DNA from: Sepiola atlantica
Lineage: Eukaryota; Mollusca; Cephalopoda; Sepiida; Sepiolidae
NCBI GenBank assembly: GCA_963556195.1
Contig: CAUVYP010001208.1
Span: 2,666,001 to 2,730,000 of the forward strand
Direction: 5' to 3'
DNA length: 64,000 nt
The first letter of the stretch is position 1, and each line of letters starts with the position of its first letter. Below are positions 50,182-62,271 of this stretch, one piece after another. Position numbers and translations under genes: made by a program. Below the pieces are notes generated by a model. It had not been told where the DNA came from. It did no database searches and worked only from the letters and a program-made list of their open reading frames with translations.

Positions 50182-52041
50182 AGCGCGTTTTAAAGTTGAT
50201 ATCGCTTTTGTTTATAACTTCCACATTTATTCGAATTGTGCAACGAAACTTTGCACAGATTAGCGGAGTCACATTTTCTACTGAAGTACCAAGTTTCAGA
50301 AGTGCAGCTCTTGTACTGCCGGAGATATGTCGATACAAACTGAATACGCAAAACATCAACAAAATTTAGCCCGTTTTAAAGTTGATATCGCTTTTGTTTA
50401 TAACTTCCACATTTATTCGAATTGTGCAACGAAACTTTGCAGACAGTCGCGGAGACACATGTTCTACTGAAGTACCAAGTTTCAGAAGTGCAGCTCTTGT
50501 ACTGCCGGAGATATGTCGATACAAACTGAATACGCAAAAGATCAACAAAATTTAGCGCGTTTTAAAGTTGATATCGCTTTTGTTTATAACTTCCACATTT
50601 ATTCGAATTGTGCAACGAAACTTTGCACAGATTAGCGGAGTCACATTTTCTACTGAAGTACTAAGTTTCAGAAGTGCAGCTCTTGTACTGCCGGAGATAT
50701 GTCGATACAAACTGAATACGCAAAACATCGACAAAATTTAGCGCGTTTTAAAGTTGATATCGCTTTTGTTTATAACTTCCACATTTATTCGAATTGTGCA
50801 ACGAAACTTTGCACAGATTAGCGGAGTCACATGTTCTACTGAAGTACCAAGTTTCAGAAGTGCAGCTCTTGTACTGCCGGAAATATGTCGATACAAACTG
50901 AATACGCAAAACATCAACAAAATTTAGCGCGTTTTAAAGTTGATATCGCTTTTGTTTATAACTTCCACATTTATTCGAATTGTGCAACGAAACTTTGCAC
51001 AGATTAGCGGAGTCACATGTTCTACTGAAGTACCAAGTTTCAGAAGTGCAGCTCTTGTACTGCCGGAGATATGTCGATACAAACTGAATACGCAAAACAT
51101 CGACAAAATTTAGCGCGTTTTAAAGTTGATATCGCTTTTGTTTATAACTTCCACATTTATGAGAATTGTGCAACGAAACTTTGCACAGATTAGCAGAGTC
51201 ACATTCTCTACTGAAGTACCAAGTTTCAGAAGTGCAGCTCGTGTACTGCCGGAGATATGTCGATACAAACTGAATACGCAAAACATCAACAAAATTTAGC
51301 GCGTTTTAAAGTTGATATCGCTTTTGTTTATAACTTCCACATTTATTCGAATTGTGCCACGAAACTTTGCACAGATTAGCGGAGTCACATGCTCTACTGA
51401 AGTACCAAGTTTCAGAAGTGCAGCTCTTTTACTGCCGGAGATATGTCGATACAAACTAAATACGCAAAACATCGACAAAATTTAGCGCGTTTTAAAGTTG
51501 ATATCGCTTTTGTTTATAACTTCCACATTTATTCGAATTGTGCAACGAAACTTTGCACAGATTAGCGGAGTCACATTTTCTACTGAAGTACTAAGTTTCA
51601 GAAGTGCAGCTCTTGTACTGCCGGAGATATGTCGATACAAACTGAATACGCAAAACATCGACAAAATTTAGCGCGTTTTAAAGTTGATATCGCTTTTGTT
51701 TATAACTTCCACATTTATTCGAATTGTGCAACGAAACTTTGCACAGATTAGCGGAGTCACATTTTCTACTGAAGTACCAAGTTTCAGAAGTGCAGCTCTT
51801 GTACTGCCGGAGATATGTCGATACAAACTGAATACGCAAAACATCAACAAAATTTAGCGCGTTTTAAAGTTGATATCGCTTTTGTTTATAACTTCCACAT
51901 TTATTCGAATTGTGCAACGAAACTTTGCAGACAGTCGCGGATAGGCCTTATCTACTGAAGTACCAAGTTTAAGAAGTGCAGCTCTTGTACTGCCGGAGAT
52001 ATGTCAATACAAACTGAATACGCAAAACATCGACAAAATTT
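50182..52041 (+). repeat. 9/10-mer HOR, unit 1 (10 monomers, 1860 bp)
   Basis: Order a-e-a-b-b-a-b-a-a-d. The unit hallmarks are AAAAGATC in the e tail, TACTAAG in the third monomer, CCGGAAATATG in the fourth, and GTCAATAC in the final d. The sixth monomer has TTATGAGAATTG and CTCGTGTAC. The seventh is the b/g chimera. Confidence 0.9.
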
Positions 52042-53901
52042 AGCGCGTTTTAAAGTTGATATCGCTTTTGTTTATAACTTCCACATTTATTCGAATTGTG
52101 CAACGAAACTTTGCACAGATTAGCGGAGTCACATTTTCTACTGAAGTACCAAGTTTCAGAAGTGCAGCTCTTGTACTGCCGGAGATATGTCGATACAAAC
52201 TGAATACGCAAAACATCAACAAAATTTAGCCCGTTTTAAAGTTGATATCGCTTTTGTTTATAACTTCCACATTTATTCGAATTGTGCAACGAAACTTTGC
52301 AGACAGTCGCGGAGACACATGTTCCACTGAAGTACCAAGTTTCAGAAGTGCAGCTCTTGTACTGCCGGAGATATGTCGATACAAACTGAATACGCAAAAG
52401 ATCAACAAAATTTAGCGCGTTTTAAAGTTGATATCGCTTTTGTTTATAACTTCCACATCTATTCGAATTGTGCAACGAAACTTTGCACAGATTAGCGGAG
52501 TCACATTTTCTACTGAAGTACCAAGTTTCAGAAGTGCAGCTCTTGTACTGCCGGAGATATGTCGATACAAACTGAATACGCAAAACATCGACAAAATTTA
52601 GCGCGTTTTAAAGTTGATATCGCTTTTGTTTATAACTTCCACATTTATTCGAATTGTGCAACGAAACTTTGCACAGATTAGCGGAGTCACATGTTCTACT
52701 GAAGTACCAAGTTTCAGAAGTGCAGCTCTTGTACTGCCGGAAATATGTCGATACAAACTGAATACGCAAAACATCAACAAAATTTAGCCCGTTTTAAAGT
52801 TGATATCGCTTTTGTTTATAACTTCCACATTTATTCGAATTGTGCAACGAAACTTTGCAGACAGTCGCGGAGGCACATTTTCTACTGAAGTACTAAGGTT
52901 CAGAAGTGCAGCTCTTGTACTGCCGGAGATATGTCGATACAAACTGAATACGCAAAACATCAACAAAATTTAGCGCGTTTTAAAGTTGATATCGCTTTTG
53001 TTTATAACTTCCACATTTATTCGAATTGTGCAACGAAACTTTGCACAGATTAGCGGAGTCACATGCTCTACTGAAGTACCAAGTTTCAGAAGTGCAGCTC
53101 TTTTACTGCCGGAGATATGTCGATACAAACTGAATACGCAAAACATCGACAAAATTTAGCGCGTTTTAAAGTTGATATCGCTTTTGTTTATAACTTCCAC
53201 ATTTATTCGAATTGTGCAACGAAACTTTGCACAGATTAGCGGAGTCACATTTTCTACTGAAGTACTAAGTTTCAGAAGTGCAGCTCTTGTACTGCCGGAG
53301 ATATGTCGATACAAACTGAATACGCAAAACATCGACAAAATTTAGCGCGTTTTAAAGTTGATATCGCTTTTGTTTATAACTTCCACATTTATTCGAATTG
53401 TGCAACGAAACTTTGCACAGATTAGCGGAGTCACATTTTCTACTGAAGTACCAAGTTTCAGAAGTGCAGCTCTTGTACTGCCGGAGATATGTCGATACAA
53501 ACTGAATACGCAAAAGATCAACAAAATTTAGCGCGTTTTAAAGTTGATATCGCTTTTGTTTATAACTTCCACATTTATTCGAATTGTGCAACGAAACTTT
53601 GCACAGATTAGCGGAGTCACATTTTCTACTGAAGTACTAAGTTTCAGAAGTGCAGCTCTTGTACTGCCGGAGATATGTCGATACAAACTGAATACGCAAA
53701 ACATCGACAAAATTTAGCGCGTTTTAAAGTTGATATCGCTTTTGTTTATAACTTCCACATTTATTCGAATTGTTCAACGAAACTTTGCAGACAGTCGCGG
53801 ATAGGCCTTATCTACTGAAGTACCAAGTTTCAGAAGTGCAGCTCTTGTACTGCCGGAGATATGTCAATACAAACTGAATACGCAAAACATCGACAAAATT
53901 T
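52042..53901 (+). repeat. 9/10-mer HOR, unit 2 (10 monomers, 1860 bp)
   Basis: Order a-e-a-b-f-b-a-a-a-d. The fifth and sixth monomers are f and the b/g chimera, not b-a. The third monomer here lacks TACTAAG and has ACATCTATTCG. Confidence 0.9.
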
Positions 53902-55575
53902 AGCGCGTTTTAAAGTTGATATCGCTTTTGTTTATAACTTCCACATTTATTCGAATTGTGCAACGAAACTTTGCACAGATTAGCGGAGTCACATTTTCTA
54001 CTGAAGTACCAAGTTTCAGAAGTGCAGCTCTTGTACTGCCGGAGATATGTCGATACAAACTGAATACGCAAAACATCAACAAAATTTAGCCCGTTTTAAA
54101 GTTGATATCGCTTTTGTTTATAACTTCCACATTTATTCGAATTGTGCAACGAAACTTTGCAGACAGTCGCGGAGACACATGTTCTACTGAAGTACCAAGT
54201 TTCAGAAGTGCAGCTCTTGTACTGCCGGAGATATGTCGATACAAACTGAATACGCAAAAGATCAACAAAATTTAGCGCGTTTTAAAGTTGATATCGCTTT
54301 TGTTTATAACTTCCACATTTATTCGAATTGTGCAACGAAACTTTGCACAGATTAGCGGAGTCACATTTTCTACTGAAGTACTAAGTTTCAGAAGTGCAGC
54401 TCTTGTACTGCCGGAGATATGTCGATACAAACTGAATACGCAAAACATCGACAAAATTTAGCGCGTTTTAAAGTTGATATCGCTTTTGTTTATAACTTCC
54501 ACATTTATTCGAATTGTGCAACGAAACTTTGCACAGATTAGCGGAGTCACATGTTCTACTGAAGTACCAAGTTTCAGAAGTGCAGCTCTTGTACTGCCGG
54601 AAATATGTCGATACAAACTGAATACGCAAAACATCAACAAAATTTAGCGCGTTTTAAAGTTGATATCGCTTTTGTTTATAACTTCCACATTTATTCGAAT
54701 TGTGCAACGAAACTTTGCACAGATTAGCGGAGTCACATGCTCTACTGAAGTACCAAGTTTCAGAAGTGCAGCTCTTGTACTGCCGGAGATATGTCGATAC
54801 AAACTGAATACGCAAAACATCGACAAAATTTAGCGCGTTTTAAAGTTGATATCGCTTTTGTTTATAACTTCCACATTTATTCGAATTGTGCAACGAAACT
54901 TTGCACAGATTAGCGGAGTCACATTTTCTACTGAAGTACCAAGTTTCAGAAGTGCAGCTCTTGTACTGCCGGAGATATGTCGATACAAACTGAATACGCA
55001 AAACATCGACAAAATTTAGCGCGTTTTAAAGTTGATATCGCTTTTGTTTATAACTTCCACATTTATTCGAATTGTGCAACGAAACTTTGCACAGATTAGC
55101 AGAGTCACATTTTCTACTGAAGTACCAAGTTTCAGAAGTGCAGCTCTTGTACTGCCGGAGATATGTCGATACAAACTGAATACGCAAAAGATCAACAAAA
55201 TTTAGCGCGTTTTAAAGTTGATATCGCTTTTGTTTATAACTTCCACATTTATTCGAATTGTGCAACGAAACTTTGCACAGATTAGCGGAGTCACATTTTC
55301 TACTGAAGTACTAAGTTTCAGAAGTGCAGCTCTTGTACTGCCGGAGATATGTCGATACAAACTGAATACGCAAACCATCGACAAAATTTAGCGCGTTTTA
55401 AAGTTGATATCGCTTTTGTTTATAACTTCCACATTTATTCGAATTGTGCAACGAAACTTTGCAGACAGTCGCGGATAGGCCTTATCTACTGAAGTACCAA
55501 GTTTCAGAAGTGCAGCTCTTGTACTGCCGGAGATATGTCAATACAAACTGAATACGCAAAACATCGACAAAATTT
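53902..55575 (+). repeat. 9/10-mer HOR, unit 3 (9 monomers, 1674 bp)
   Basis: Order a-e-a-b-b-a-a-a-d. One monomer shorter than units 1 and 2. The seventh has AGCAGAGTC and an AAAAGATC tail. Confidence 0.9.
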
Positions 55576-57249
55576 AGCGCGTTTTAAAGTTGATATCGCT
55601 TTTGTTTATAACTTCCACATTTATTCGAATTGTGCAACGAAACTTTGCACAGATTAGCGGAGTCACATGTTCTACTGAAGTACCAAGTTTCAGAAGTGCA
55701 GCTCTTGTACTGCCGGAGATATGTCGATACAAACTGAATACGCAAAACATCAACAAAATTTAGCCCGTTTTAAAGTTGATATCGCTTTTGTTTATAACTT
55801 CCACATTTATTCGAATTGTGCAACGAAACTTTGCAGACAGTCGCGGAGACACATGTTCTACTGAAGTACCAAGTTTCAGAAGTGCAGCTCTTGTACTGCC
55901 GGAGATATGTCGATACAAACTGAATACGCAAAAGATCAACAAAATTTAGCGCGTTTTAAAGTTGATATCGCTTTTGTTTATAACTTCCACATTTATTCGA
56001 ATTGTGCAACGAAACTTTGCACAGATTAGCGGAGTCACATTTTCTACTGAAGTACTAAGTTTCAGAAGTGCAGCTCTTGTACTGCCGGAGATATGTCGAT
56101 ACAAACTGAATACGCAAAACATCGACAAAATTTAGCGCGTTTTAAAGTTGATATCGCTTTTGTTTATAACTTCCACATTTATTCGAATTGTGCAACGAAA
56201 CTTTGCACAGATTAGCGGAGTCACATGTTCCACTGAAGTACCAAGTTTCAGAAGTGCAGCTCTTGTACTGCCGGAAATATGTCGATACAAACTGAATACG
56301 CAAAACATCAACAAAATTTAGCCCGTTTTAAAGTTGATATCGCTTTTGTTTATAACTTCCACATTTATTCGAATTGTGCAACGAAACTTTGCAGACAGTC
56401 GCGGAGGCACATTTTCTACTGAAGTACCAAGTTTCAGAAGTGCAGCTCTTGTACTGCCGGAGATATGTCGATACAAACTGAATACGCAAAACATCAACAA
56501 AATTTAGCGCGTTTTAAAGTTGATATCGCTTTTGTTTATAACTTCCACATTTATTCGAATTGTGCAACGAAACTTTGCACAGATTAGCGGAGTCACATGC
56601 TCTACTGAAGTACCAAGTTTCAGAAGTGCAGCTCTTTTACTGCCGGAGATATGTCGATACAAACTGAATACGCAAAACATCGACAAAATTTAGCGCGTTT
56701 TAAAGTTGATATCGCTTTTGTTTATAACTTCCACATTTATTCGAATTGTGCAACGAAACTTTGCACAGATTAGCGGAGTCACATTTTCTACTGAAGTACT
56801 AAGTTTCAGAAGTGCAGCTCTTGTACTGCCGGAGATATGTCGATACAAACTGAATACGCAAAACATCGACAAAATTTAGCGCGTTTTAAAGTTGATATCG
56901 CTTTTGTTTATAATTTCCACATTTATTCGAATTGTGCAACGAAACTTTGCACAGATTAGCGGAGTCACATTTACTACTGAAGTACCAAGTTTCAGAAGTG
57001 CAGCTCTTGTACTGCCGGAGATATGTCGATACAAACTGAATACGCAAAACATCAACAAAATTTAGCGCGTTTTAAAGTTGATATCGCTTTTGTTTATAAC
57101 TTCCACATTTATTCGAATTGTGCAACGAAACTTTGCAGACAGTCGCGGATAGGCCTTATCTACTGAAGTACCAAGTTTCAGAAGTGCAGCTCTTGTACTG
57201 CCGGAGATATGTCAATACAAACTGAATACGCACAACATCGACAAAATTT
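55576..57249 (+). repeat. 9/10-mer HOR, unit 4 (9 monomers, 1674 bp)
   Basis: Order b-e-a-b-f-b-a-a-d. It begins with b in place of a and resembles unit 2 in its middle (f plus the b/g chimera). The eighth monomer has CATTTACTACTG. Confidence 0.9.
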
Positions 57250-58923
57250 AGCGCGTTTTAAAGTTGATATCGCTTTTGTTTATAACTTCCACATTTATTC
57301 GAATTGTGCAACGAAACTTTGCACAGATTAGCGGAGTCACATTTTCTACTGAAGTACCAAGTTTCAGAAGTGCAGCTCTTGTACTGCCGGAGATATGTCG
57401 ATACAAACTGAATACGCAAAACATCAACAAAATTTAGCCCGTTTTAAAGTTGATATCGCTTTTGTTTATAACTTCCACATTTATTCGAATTGTGCAACGA
57501 AACTTTGCAGACAGTCGCGGAGACACATGTTCTACTGAAGTACCAAGTTTCAGAAGTGCAGCTCTTGTACTGCCGGAGATATGTCGATACAAACTGAATA
57601 CGCAAAAGATCAACAAAATTTAGCGCGTTTTAAAGTTGATATCGCTTTTGTTTATAACTTCCACATTTATTCGAATTGTGCAACGAAACTTTGCACAGAT
57701 TAGCGGAGTCACATTTTCTACTGAAGTACTAAGTTTCAGAAGTGCAGCTCTTGTACTGCCGGAGATATGTCGATACAAACTGAATACGCAAAACATCGAC
57801 AAAATTTAGCGCGTTTTAAAGTTGATATCGCTTTTGTTTATAACTTCCACATTTATTCGAATTGTGCAACGAAACTTTGCACAGATTAGCGGAGTCACAT
57901 GTTCTACTGAAGTTCCAAGTTTCAGAAGTGCAGCTCTTGTACTGCCGGAAATATGTCGATACAAACTGAATACGCAAAACATCAACAAAATTTAGCGCGT
58001 TTTAAAGTTGATATCGCTTTTGTTTATAACTTCCACATTTATTCGAATTGTGCAACGAAACTTTGCACAGATTAGCGGAGTCACATGTTCTACTGAAGTA
58101 CCAAGTCTCAGAAGTGCAGCTCTTGTACTGCCGGAGATATGTCGATACAAACTGAATACGCAAAACATCGACAAAATTTAGCGCGTTTTAAAGTTGATAT
58201 CGCTTTTGTTTATAACTTCCACATTTATTCGAATTGTGCAACGAAACTTTGCACAGATTAGCGGAGTCACATTTTCTACTGAAGTACCAAGTTTCAGAAG
58301 TGCAGCTCGTGTACTGCCGGAGATATGTCGATACAAACTGAATACGCAAAACATCAACAAAATTTAGCGCGTTTTAAAGTTGATATCGCTTTTGTTTATA
58401 ACTTCCACATTTATTCGAATTGTGCTACGAAACTTTGCAGACAGTCGCGGATAGGCCTTATCTACTGAAGTACCAAGTTTCAGAAGTGCAGCTCTTGTAC
58501 TGCCGGAGATATGTCGATACAAACTGAATACGAAAAACATCAACAAAATTTAGCGCGTTTTAAAGTTGATATCGCTTTTGTTTATAACTTCCACATTTAT
58601 TCGAATTGTGCAACGAAACTTTGCACAGATTAGCGGAGTCACATTTTCTACTGAAGTACCAAGTTTCAGAAGTGCAGCTCTTGTACTGCCGGAGATATGT
58701 CGATACAAACTGAATACGCAAAACATCAACAAAATTTAGCCCGTTTTAAAGTTGATATTGCTTTTGTTTATAACTTCCACATTTATTCGAATTGTGCAAC
58801 GAAACTTTGCAGATAGTCGCGGAGACACATGTCCTACTGAAGTACCAAGTTTCAGAAGTGCAGCTCTTGTACTGCCGGAGATATGTCGATACAAACTGAA
58901 TACGCAAAACATCAACAAAATTT
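57250..58923 (+). repeat. 9/10-mer HOR, unit 5 (9 monomers, 1674 bp)
   Basis: Order a-e-a-b-b-a-d-a-i. Marks shared with units 6 and 7 are GTCTCAG in the fifth monomer, CTCGTGTAC in the sixth, GTGCTACG and CGAAAAAC in d, and GATATTGC and AGATAGTC in i. Confidence 0.93.
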
Positions 58924-60597
58924 AGCGCGTTTTAAAGTTGATATCGCTTTTGTTTATAACTTCCACATTTATTCGAATTGTGCAACGAAACTTTGCACAG
59001 ATTAGCGGAGTCACATTTTCTACTGAAGTACCAAGTTTTAGAAGTGCAGCTCTTGTACTGCCGGAGATATGTCGATACAAACTGAATACGCAAAACATCA
59101 ACAAAATTTAGCGCGTTTTAAAGTTGATATCGCTTTTGTTTATAACTTCCACATTTATTCGAATTGTGCAACGAAACTTTGCAGACAGTCGCGGAGACAC
59201 ATGTTCTACTGAAGTACCAAGTTTCAGAAGTGCAGCTCTTGTACTGCCGGAGATATGTCGATACAAACTGAATACGCAAAAGATCAACAAAATTTAGCGC
59301 GTTTTAAAGTTGATATCGCTTTTGTTTATAACTTCCACATTTATTCGAATTGTGCAACGAAACTTTGCACAGATTAGCGGAGTCACATTTTCTACTGAAG
59401 TACTAAGTTTCAGAAGTGCAGCTCTTGTACTGCCGGAGATATGTCGATACAAACTGAATACGCAAAACATCGACAAAATTTAGCGCGTTTTAAAGTTGAT
59501 ATCGCTTTTGTTTATAACTTCCACATTTATTCGAATTGTGCAACGAAACTTTGCACAGATTAGCGGAGTCACATGTTCTACTGAAGTTCCAAGTTTCAGA
59601 AGTGCAGCTCTTGTACTGCCGGAAATATGTCGATACAAACTGAATACGCAAAACATCAACAAAATTTAGCGCGTTTTAAAGTTGATATCGCTTTTGTTTA
59701 TAACTTCCACATTTATTCGAATTGTGCAACGAAACTTTGCACAGATTAGCGGAGTCACATGTTCTACTGAAGTACCAAGTCTCAGAAGTGCAGCTCTTGT
59801 ACTGCCGGAGATATGTCGATACAAACTGAATACGCAAAACATCGACAAAATTTAGCGCGTTTTAAAGTTGATATCGCTTTTGTTTATAACTTCCACATTT
59901 ATTCGAATTGTGCAACGAAACTTTGCACAGATTAGCGGAGTCACATTTTCTACTGAAGTACCAAGTTTCAGAAGTGCAGCTCGTGTACTGCCGGAGATAT
60001 GTCGATACAAACTGAATACGCAAAACATCAACAAAATTTAGCGCGTTTTAAAGTTGATATCGCTTTTGTTTATAACTTCCACATTTATTCGAATTGTGCT
60101 ACGAAACTTTGCAGACAGTCGCGGATAGGCCTTATCTACTGAAGTACCAAGTTTCAGAAGTGCAGCTCTTGTACTGCCGGAGATATGTCGATACAAACTG
60201 AATACGAAAAACATCAACAAAATTTAGCGCGTTTTAAAGTTGATATCGCTTTTGTTTATAACTTCCACATTTATTCGAATTGTGCAACGAAACTTTGCAC
60301 AGATTAGCGGAGTCACATTTTCTACTGAAGTACCAAGTTTCAGAAGTGCAGCTCTTGTACTGCCGGAGATATGTCGATACAAACTGAATACGCAAAACAT
60401 CAACAAAATTTAGCCCGTTTTAAAGTTGATATTGCTTTTGTTTATAACTTCCACATTTATTCGAATTGTGCAACGAAACTTTGCAGATAGTCGCGGAGAC
60501 ACATGTCCTACTGAAGTACCAAGTTTCAGAAGTGCAGCTCTTGTACTGCCGGAGATATGTCGATACAAACTGAATACGCAAAACATCAACAAAATTT
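58924..60597 (+). repeat. 9/10-mer HOR, unit 6 (9 monomers, 1674 bp)
   Basis: Same order and marks as unit 5. Differences from unit 5 that I see are GTTTTAG in the first monomer and a GCGCG (not GCCCG) start to the second. Confidence 0.95.
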
Positions 60598-62271
60598 AGC
60601 GCGTTTTAAAGTTGATATCGCTTTTGTTTATAACTTCCACATTTATTCGAATTGTGCAACGAAACTTTGCACAGATTAGCGGAGTCACATTTTCTACTGA
60701 AGTACCAAGTTTTAGAAGTGCAGCTCTTGTACTGCCGGAGATATGTCGATACAAACTGAATACGCAAAACATCAACAAAATTTAGCGCGTTTTAAAGTTG
60801 ATATCGCTTTTGTTTATAACTTCCACATTTATTCGAATTGTGCAACGAAACTTTGCAGACAGTCGCGGAGACACATGTTCTACTGAAGTACCAAGTTTCA
60901 GAAGTGCAGCTCTTGTACTGCCGGAGATATGTCGATACAAACTGAATACGCAAAAGATCAACAAAATTTAGCGCGTTTTAAAGTTGATATCGCTTTTGTT
61001 TATAACTTCCACATTTATTCGAATTGTGCAACGAAACTTTGCACAGATTAGCGGAGTCACATTTTCTACTGAAGTACTAAGTTTCAGAAGTGCAGCTCTT
61101 GTACTGCCGGAGATATGTCGATACAAACTGAATACGCAAAACATCGACAAAATTTAGCGCGTTTTAAAGTTGATATCGCTTTTGTTTATAACTTCCACAT
61201 TTATTCGAATTGTGCAACGAAACTTTGCACAGATTAGCGGAGTCACATGTTCTACTGAAGTACCAAGTTTCAGAAGTGCAGCTCTTGTACTGCCGGAAAT
61301 ATGTCGATACAAACTGAATACGCAAAACATCAACAAAATTTAGCGCGTTTTAAAGTTGATATCGCTTTTGTTTATAACTTCCACATTTATTCGAATTGTG
61401 CAACGAAACTTTGCACAGATTAGCGGAGTCACATGTTCTACTGAAGTACCAAGTCTCAGAAGTGCAGCTCTTGTACTGCCGGAGATATGTCGATACAAAC
61501 TGAATACGCAAAACATCGACAAAATTTAGCGCGTTTTAAAGTTGATATCGCTTTTGTTTATAACTTCCACATTTATTCGAATTGTGCAACGAAACTTTGC
61601 ACAGATTAGCGGAGTCACATTTTCTACTAAAGTACCAAGTTTCAGAAGTGCAGCTCGTGTACTGCCGGAGATATGTCGATACAAACTGAATACGCAAAAC
61701 ATCAACAAAATTTAGCGCGTTTTAAAGTTGATATCGCTTTTGTTTATAACTTCCACATTTATTCGAATTGTGCTACGAAACTTTGCAGACAGTCGCGGAT
61801 AGGCCTTATCAACTGAAGTACCAAGTTTCAGAAGTGCAGCTCTTGTACTGCCGGAGATATGTCGATACAAACTGAATACGAAAAACATCAACAAAATTTA
61901 GCGCGTTTTAAAGTTGATATCGCTTTTGTTTATAACTTCCACATTTATTCGAATTGTGCAACGAAACTTTGCACAGATTAGCGGAGTCACATTTTCTACT
62001 GAAGTACCAAGTTTCAGAAGTGCAGCTCTTGTACTGCCGGAGATATGTCGATACAAACTGAATACGCAAAACATCAACAAAATTTAGCCCGTTTTAAAGT
62101 TGATATTGCTTTTGTTTATAACTTCCACATTTATTCGAATTGTGCAACGAAACTTTGCAGATAGTCGCGGAGACACATGTCCTACTGAAGTACCAAGTTT
62201 CAGAAGTGCAGCTCTTGTACTGCCGGAGATATGTCGATACAAACTGAATACGCAAAACATCAACAAAATTT
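60598..62271 (+). repeat. 9/10-mer HOR, unit 7 (9 monomers, 1674 bp)
   Basis: Nearly identical to unit 6. I find three substitutions: AGTACC for AGTTCC near 61261, CTACTAAAG near 61627 and TTATCAACTG near 61808. This is the most recent-looking duplication in the window. Confidence 0.95.

Noticed and set aside
57250..62271. Assembly artefact as the explanation for the near-identical units
   Set aside because: It cannot be excluded without reads, but the units carry a few private substitutions (AGTTCC/AGTACC, CTACTAAAG, TTATCAACTG) that a pure copy error would not produce. Treated as real, with a stated check.
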